DNA of 57,213 nt from Magnetococcales bacterium DCbin4 (GTDB taxonomy: Bacteria; Pseudomonadota; Magnetococcia; Magnetococcales; UBA8363). The translations under genes and the position numbers were made by a program. A model generated the notes under the pieces. It was not told the DNA's origin. It saw only the letters and a list, made by a program, of their open reading frames with translations, and did no database searches. The DNA lies in NCBI GenBank assembly GCA_002753735.1, contig PEAN01000023.1, forward strand, positions 1 to 57,213, read 5' to 3'. Of this stretch, positions 53,426-57,213 are shown in pieces. The stretch's first letter is position 1. Every line of letters starts with the position of its first letter.

Positions 53426-54445
53426 TCAACCCGATCCGTTCTTCACGGGCCGACCCAGCAACATGGCCCAAAAGGTTCGCGCCGTGTCGGGCTGCCACAT
53501 CCGGAATTCGTCGAACGGAGCCGGACGATCCGGCTTGTCCGGATCAACGACAATGCCCCATAGCGGTGCAATCGCATGGGGCAGCAGGGCGTACCGACCA
53601 TCCCCGAACAGATCGGATCGCTCTGGATGCACCACCATGAACCGGTCGGACAACCGGTCGAAACGGCGCAGATCCTGCGCCAGCCTGGATGTTTCCGGGA
53701 TGCCGGGCAGCGGCTGATCCGTCCGAATCCAAGGTGCGCTTTCGCCAGGATAGAGCGTAGGTGCTCCCCACACCCCCGGTCGCACGGCCACGGCCTGGAT
53801 CCGGTCACCACTGCGGTAGACCGCACGCCACAACACCAGGTTCATCATGGTCGGTTTGACCCGCAGATCGATATGCACATCCCCGCGTTCCCGCGCCCAC
53901 ATCTGCGCCAGTGTGACAGCGCGCTGCTGCTGCCATGCCGCCACGCTGAACCAACAACCCAAGCCGGCCACGGCAGCGACCAGCCAGCGACGTTTTCGGC
54001 AGCGAACCGCCTGGTGGAGGAGCACCATCAACAGCAAGGTGGTAACCGGCTCGACCACCGGAAGGATGCTCCAGGCAAAGCGGGTGTCAGACCATGGCCA
54101 AAGCAATTGCGTGCCATAGCTGGTACAGGCATCCAACGGACCAGCGGTCAGATATCCCAGCGAGGCCATGGTCCAACTCTGACGAAAGCTCAGACGCCGC
54201 CGGGTCCAGCGGTAGAGCAGCAGGGCCGCCACCAGTCCACCCACCGGGGTGAACAGCAGCGCATGGGTGAACTGTCGGTGATACTCCAGTTGCAACAGGG
54301 GATCTTCGGCGGAACGGATCAGCACATCCAGATCCGCAAGCAGTGCGGCCAAACCTCCGACCACCGCAGCCACTCGCAAATGCTCACGGGGCTGAAACAC
54401 TGCGGCAGCGGTTGCGCCCAACAGGGCATGTGAAACCGGATCCAT
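53426..54445 (-). CDS. YdjM/DUF457-like membrane metal-dependent hydrolase
   Basis: The start at ATG 54445 (MDPVSHALLGATAAAVFQP) is nine bases after GTGAGG and begins the family's conserved N-terminus (DxxTHALxGA-like); the open frame upstream to 55018 is unrelated. The first half has several hydrophobic helices, with the acidic motif LLADLDVLIRS and HRQFTHALLFTPVGGLVAALLLYRW. The second half (residues 190-340) is soluble and ends with FDEFRMWQPDTARTF. The proposed role in the family is a zinc-dependent membrane-bound hydrolase, some linked to LexA-regulated stress genes; the substrate is unknown. It lies just upstream of the cas10 operon on the same strand but about 250 nt away. Confidence 0.75.
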   Translation of the reverse strand: MDPVSHALLGATAAAVFQPREHLRVAAVVGGLAALLADLDVLIRSAEDPLLQLEYHRQFTHALLFTPVGGLVAALLLYRWTRRRLSFRQSWTMASLGYLTAGPLDACTSYGTQLLWPWSDTRFAWSILPVVEPVTTLLLMVLLHQAVRCRKRRWLVAAVAGLGCWFSVAAWQQQRAVTLAQMWARERGDVHIDLRVKPTMMNLVLWRAVYRSGDRIQAVAVRPGVWGAPTLYPGESAPWIRTDQPLPGIPETSRLAQDLRRFDRLSDRFMVVHPERSDLFGDGRYALLPHAIAPLWGIVVDPDKPDRPAPFDEFRMWQPDTARTFWAMLLGRPVKNGSG

Positions 54446-54456
54446 GACGAACATCC

Positions 54457-54690
54457 TCACGGGTTGGCGTTGATCACCATTTCGCCGACAAAGTGGTTCA
54501 CCGGGAATGTCTGTTGCACACCTTGCTGAAGAAATGTTCCATACGCGTTCCATCTCCGTAGTGACAAAAGTGCCGACCTCCAAGGGGATGCGTGGAGCGG
54601 CCAACCAACGCTCTTGCTTTTGGAGGTGACATCCAAAAGGATCATCCTCGGCAGCAGAGCCAGGATCAGTAGTTTCCTTGCCATGATCAT
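54457..54690 (-). CDS. Possible small exported protein
   Basis: The frame ends at 54457, immediately before the YdjM-like start, so translation could be coupled. It starts MIMARKLLILALLPRMILLD, which looks like a signal sequence, and continues about 60 residues to VNHFVGEMVINANP. No family is recognised. The region upstream on the same strand, to 55018, has a longer open frame that is not convincing. Low confidence. Confidence 0.3.
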   Translation of the reverse strand: MIMARKLLILALLPRMILLDVTSKSKSVGWPLHASPWRSALLSLRRWNAYGTFLQQGVQQTFPVNHFVGEMVINANP

Positions 54691-55167
54691 ACGATCTCGA
54701 TTTGACTGCGCCCCACGGCCAAACGCATCCGGCAACCACGATATCAATGCCTGCATTCATGGCATCAAGACAACGATTGATGCGCCACGCCCAACCAATC
54801 TGTGGGTGGCGATTCTCGGCCAGGATGGAGGCTGCGGGAAGAAACACACGCTGCGGAAAGTGCGTTCGGGGTCGCTCCATTCCCTTCTGCGCCATGGATA
54901 CCAAACCCCGACCCGTGTCCATTTTGACAGACGGCGACGTACAATGGTAGGGTTGCACGGGGCTTGAGAACCCCGCAGAACCGGCTCCACGTCCCGTCAG
55001 TCGTGGTTTCTTGTCCATTTCCGACAGATCTTCAGTCTGTCGGGCGTGGCGTCGTCATGGCATACACGCGAGGGGAAAGCGGTTCCGTCGTTGTTCTGCA
55101 CGGTTCTAAAGCGCCTGGCAGCTTTCGTTTGGGGAGCTGCCAGCATTGGATGCTGGAGGGGGGGCGT
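54691..55167. other. Non-coding or decayed stretch between YdjM-like gene and nuclease
   Basis: Short frames on both strands overlap here and none has a recognisable family or strong start. It may contain the promoter of the nuclease gene and remnants of older coding sequence. Confidence 0.35.
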
Positions 55168-56391
55168 ATGATGGATTTCTCGGAAAAGATCAGAATCCTG
55201 TCTGAGCGGATTCTGGAGACGCAAAAGCACATTCAGACCGAGGAAGCCACCAAACAAGCCTTCGTCGTTCCATTTATCAGCGCTCTTGGTTTCGACGTAC
55301 ATGACCCCAGGGAATTGATCCCTGAGTACACGGCAGACGTTGGGACCAGGAAAGGCGAAAAAGTTGATTATGCCATCATGAGGGGTGGCCAGCCCATTAT
55401 GCTCATCGAGTGTAAGATTCCGGGTATCCCCCTTGATGACAAAGCGAATCTTGATCAGTTGATCCGGTATTTCGGCGTCACCAAAGCCCGGATCGCCGTA
55501 CTGACGAACGGCATCCTGTATCGTTTTTTCACTGATCTCGATGCCCCCAATCTGATGGACCAGAAACCCTTCCTGGCATTCAGTCTCCTGGAGATGCGGG
55601 ATGACGTGCTTGTCGAGCTGCTGCGATTTTGTAAAGATCGTTTTGATATCAATCAGATCGTGTCGGCAGCCGCCGGGTTGAAATATACCGATGCGATCAA
55701 ATCTTTCCTGACCGAACAGAGCAGGTCCCCCTCCGACAGATTTGTACAATTCCTTGCGATGCATGTTTGCAACGAGAAGCCTTCGGCAAGGGTAGTGCAA
55801 CACATCCGAGATGCGACCAAACGCGCTTTGGCTTCATTGTCCAGTGGTCAGATTGCCGAGAAACCCAAGTCGTTGGCCATGGTCAAGGATGATCAGCATG
55901 AATCAGCGCAGATGAGTCAGACCAGCACCGTCAAACGAGCACAGACGACCCCTGCCAAACCACAATGGGATGAGGAATCCTTTCTGAATGCGCTGACCGA
56001 AACCAATGGCAAGGAGATTGCCTCGATCGCCAAACGTATCCTTGAGTGGATTCGCGACAACATGAATGGTGTTGGCTGGGGTCAAGGAAAGTATTGCACT
56101 GCCATGGGCATCGTCCTGAATGGAGGGAGGAAGTTCAGGCCGCTCCATGTTAATTCACTGGGATTTGTCTATATTTCGTTTGAACAGTTGTCGAGATGGA
56201 GCTTGTTCTCCGATATTGGAAAACGGCGCGAGTTGTTGGCGAAACTCAATACCATCCACGGTGTCGCGCTTTCTGCTGAACAGATTGAAAAATGGCCATC
56301 GTTTCCTCTTTCAGCCCTTCAGAACGAAAGGTCGTTGGATCAATTCTTCAACATATTCAAATGGGTGGTGGATGAAATCAAACGAGGGTGA
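55168..56391 (+). CDS. Orphan HsdR-N-like PD-(D/E)XK nuclease
   Basis: The start is ATG 55168 (or 55171) after a strong SD-like run GGAGGGGGGG; the open frame starts at 54964. The N-terminal 150 residues match the type I restriction R-subunit N-domain: EEATKQAFVVPFISALGFDVHDPRELIPEYTADV. The active-site set lies in VDYAIMRGGQPIMLIECK (Asp67, Glu81-x-Lys83). Later parts (residues 155-260) are helical. The C-terminal 130 residues (WDEESFLNALTETNGKEIAS and on) form a second domain with no assigned function. The normal helicase/translocase domain of HsdR is absent, and no hsdM or hsdS is near. A single-gene nuclease of this layout is common in genomes and may be defensive. Confidence in a DNA-cutting role is moderate. 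Confidence 0.72.
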   Translation: MMDFSEKIRILSERILETQKHIQTEEATKQAFVVPFISALGFDVHDPRELIPEYTADVGTRKGEKVDYAIMRGGQPIMLIECKIPGIPLDDKANLDQLIRYFGVTKARIAVLTNGILYRFFTDLDAPNLMDQKPFLAFSLLEMRDDVLVELLRFCKDRFDINQIVSAAAGLKYTDAIKSFLTEQSRSPSDRFVQFLAMHVCNEKPSARVVQHIRDATKRALASLSSGQIAEKPKSLAMVKDDQHESAQMSQTSTVKRAQTTPAKPQWDEESFLNALTETNGKEIASIAKRILEWIRDNMNGVGWGQGKYCTAMGIVLNGGRKFRPLHVNSLGFVYISFEQLSRWSLFSDIGKRRELLAKLNTIHGVALSAEQIEKWPSFPLSALQNERSLDQFFNIFKWVVDEIKRG

Positions 56392-56758
56392 TACATCGCG
56401 TTCCATACAACATTTTGTACCCGAAGGACCCGATCACCCGCGAAATGGCACCTGAGCCAATCTCCATGGCCTGTCGGTCACAGTGAATGAGGCATCCGTC
56501 GATCCCCCGTCTACGCCACCACTCCCTGACCACCTCCCGGGGAGCAGCATCATGTCGTGGCTGACATCCCCCCATCGGAGGGCACTTGGAATCAGTGCCG
56601 GAAACCGTGGAACGGTCAATACAATGATTGCATCTGTGATCGCATGGAGCTTCAGCAGGGGATGGGCGGGCAGTCGCATCCATTGTTGCTGACCATGTGA
56701 ACGGCCAGACCATGGCGTTGCATGTATGTTCAAATTGATCAAACCCACAAATCGGGTT
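56392..56758 (-). other. Possible transposase remnant in non-coding stretch
   Basis: A minus-strand frame around 56378-56560 reads REVVREWWRRRGIDG and then DRQAMEIGSGAISRVIGS. It has a weak resemblance to the C-terminal IGSGxxES region of some insertion-sequence transposases. Frames shift and no complete element or inverted repeats were found, so this is a tentative call. Confidence 0.25.
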
Positions 56759-56846
56759 TGGCGGATGGGGAGGGATTTGAACCCCCGGTGCCTTGCGACA
56801 CGGCGGTTTTCAAGACCGCTGCTTTAAACCACTCAGCCACCCATCC
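56759..56846 (-). tRNA. tRNA-Ser (anticodon UGA)
   Basis: On the minus strand the gene begins GGATGGGTGGCTGAGTGG. The anticodon arm GCGGT-CTTGAAA-ACCGC gives anticodon TGA (reads UCA and related codons). A long variable arm typical of tRNA-Ser follows, then the T arm with GGTTCAAATCC. The acceptor stem GGATGGG pairs with CCCATCC, and the 3' CCA is encoded. All features fit a class II tRNA of 88 nt. Confidence 0.95.
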
Positions 56847-57122
56847 ATGAGTCGCTGCCCAAGTAAATCACAGCCTCACCCCGGACACAACGGCGCTCAT
56901 TGATCGATGACCCCTGAAACCATCATGAACCGTGGGCGTTCATATTGTTTCGTTCTTGATCCCATCCCCCCGGGAGGGGGGATGGGAAAAGGATATATAT
57001 ATATCCTTTCCCTTCCGTACACGAGGACTCGACGAGGACTCGACGAGGACTCGTCGAAAAAATGGCTCGATGCTTCTGGAATGCCATTGATCTCACATCA
57101 GGACAGGGGGGATCCGCCATTT
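56847..57122. repeat. Cluster of palindromes and three perfect 11-bp tandem repeats
   Basis: No gene is seen. A perfect hairpin CCCATCCCCC/GGGGGATGGG lies at 56961-56986. Next is a 22-bp palindrome, AAAGGATATATATATATCCTTT, at 56988-57009. Then ACGAGGACTCG occurs three times in exact tandem at 57021-57053; each unit contains the palindrome CGAG-GA-CTCG. The arrangement resembles an iteron or multi-operator site, or a set of terminators. Confidence 0.55.
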
Positions 57123-57152
57123 TCTAATTCTACTTTGTCACATTCATTAATC
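57123..57152 (-). repeat. Dispersed 34-bp motif copy, inverted
   Basis: The reverse complement reads GATTAATGAATGTGACAAAG then TAGAATTAGA, which is nearly the same as 6172-6203. It lies close to a hairpin-repeat arm, as the copy at 61-110 does, so the two repeat families may travel together. Confidence 0.6.
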
Positions 57153-57171
57153 AGGGATTGTTGACACTCGA

Positions 57172-57213
57172 AAAATTATTGAAAGAAAAAAGGGGTCTGG
57201 GGGATTGCCCCCA
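57172..57213. repeat. Hairpin repeat copy cut by window end
   Basis: The sequence TTATTGAAAGAAAAAAGGGG then TCTGGGGGATTGCCCCCA is the left arm and most of the stem of the hairpin repeat. The remainder lies outside the window. The first 24 bases of the window carry the opposite orientation. Confidence 0.65.

Overview
The window looks like chromosome from a G+C-rich Gram-negative proteobacterium. The evidence is a tolB-pal-cpoB outer-membrane cluster, lipoprotein signals, and the conserved order rimP-nusA-ylxR-infB-DUF503-rbfA-truB-rpsO-pnp. The C/G-tract hairpin repeats remind me of magnetotactic-coccus (Magnetococcales) genomes, but that placement is a guess and no marker here settles it.

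Layout. 0.2-4.9 kb (minus strand): tolB, pal, cpoB and tilS, with a 376-bp palindromic repeat element between the last two. 5.1-6.1 kb: a Gfo/Idh oxidoreductase. 6.2-8.5 kb: a short accessory segment with two unknown membrane proteins and a transposase remnant, bracketed by two copies of a dispersed 34-bp motif. 8.5-18.3 kb: a deacetylase-glycosyltransferase fusion with an orphan ABC-2 exporter permease, a large sensor-like protein (substrate-binding, metallo-beta-lactamase and two cyclic-nucleotide domains), a TPR protein and a B12/radical SAM protein. 18.3-23.8 kb: a probable defence island, with DprA-like plus RecQ-phosphoribosyltransferase and an RloA-like ATPase plus a degenerate RloB-like partner. 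24.1-28.0 kb: four translationally coupled genes (ACP, MaoC-SDR fusion, FkbH-like HAD, AAC(3)-like transferase), probably making an acyl or glyceryl decoration. 28.0-38.5 kb: the transcription/translation operon, with a structured leader ahead of rimP. 38.7-43.8 kb: a TPR-glycosyltransferase and a three-gene unit of SagB-like oxidoreductase, an unlisted 59-aa peptide and a lipoprotein amidohydrolase. 44.2-53.1 kb: the most unusual block, a six-gene type III CRISPR-like effector operon (Cas10, four RAMP proteins, one unknown protein) with no visible array, Cas6, Cas1 or Cas2, facing a membrane protein whose stop lies 1 nt from the operon's end. 53.4-57.2 kb: a YdjM-like membrane hydrolase, an orphan HsdR-N-type nuclease, tRNA-Ser(UGA) and odd palindromes and tandem repeats.

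How the genes work together. All five junctions in the type III-like operon are tightly coupled: four ATGA overlaps and one start 2 nt after a stop. This implies a stoichiometric complex. Its Cas10 keeps a GGDD cyclase motif but has no HD nuclease, so signalling by cyclic oligoadenylate is the natural hypothesis, with the convergent membrane protein as the only local effector candidate. Several other loci (RecQ-PRTase/DprA, RloA/RloB-like, HsdR-N) also look defensive.

A family of hairpin repeats (AAAGGGGTCTGGGGG...CCCCCAGACCCCTTT) sits at gene ends across the window, including both window edges, and probably doubles as bidirectional terminators. Start codons were chosen by ribosome-binding site, overlap and signal-peptide fit. 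Family assignments rest on recognised motifs read by eye, not on searches.
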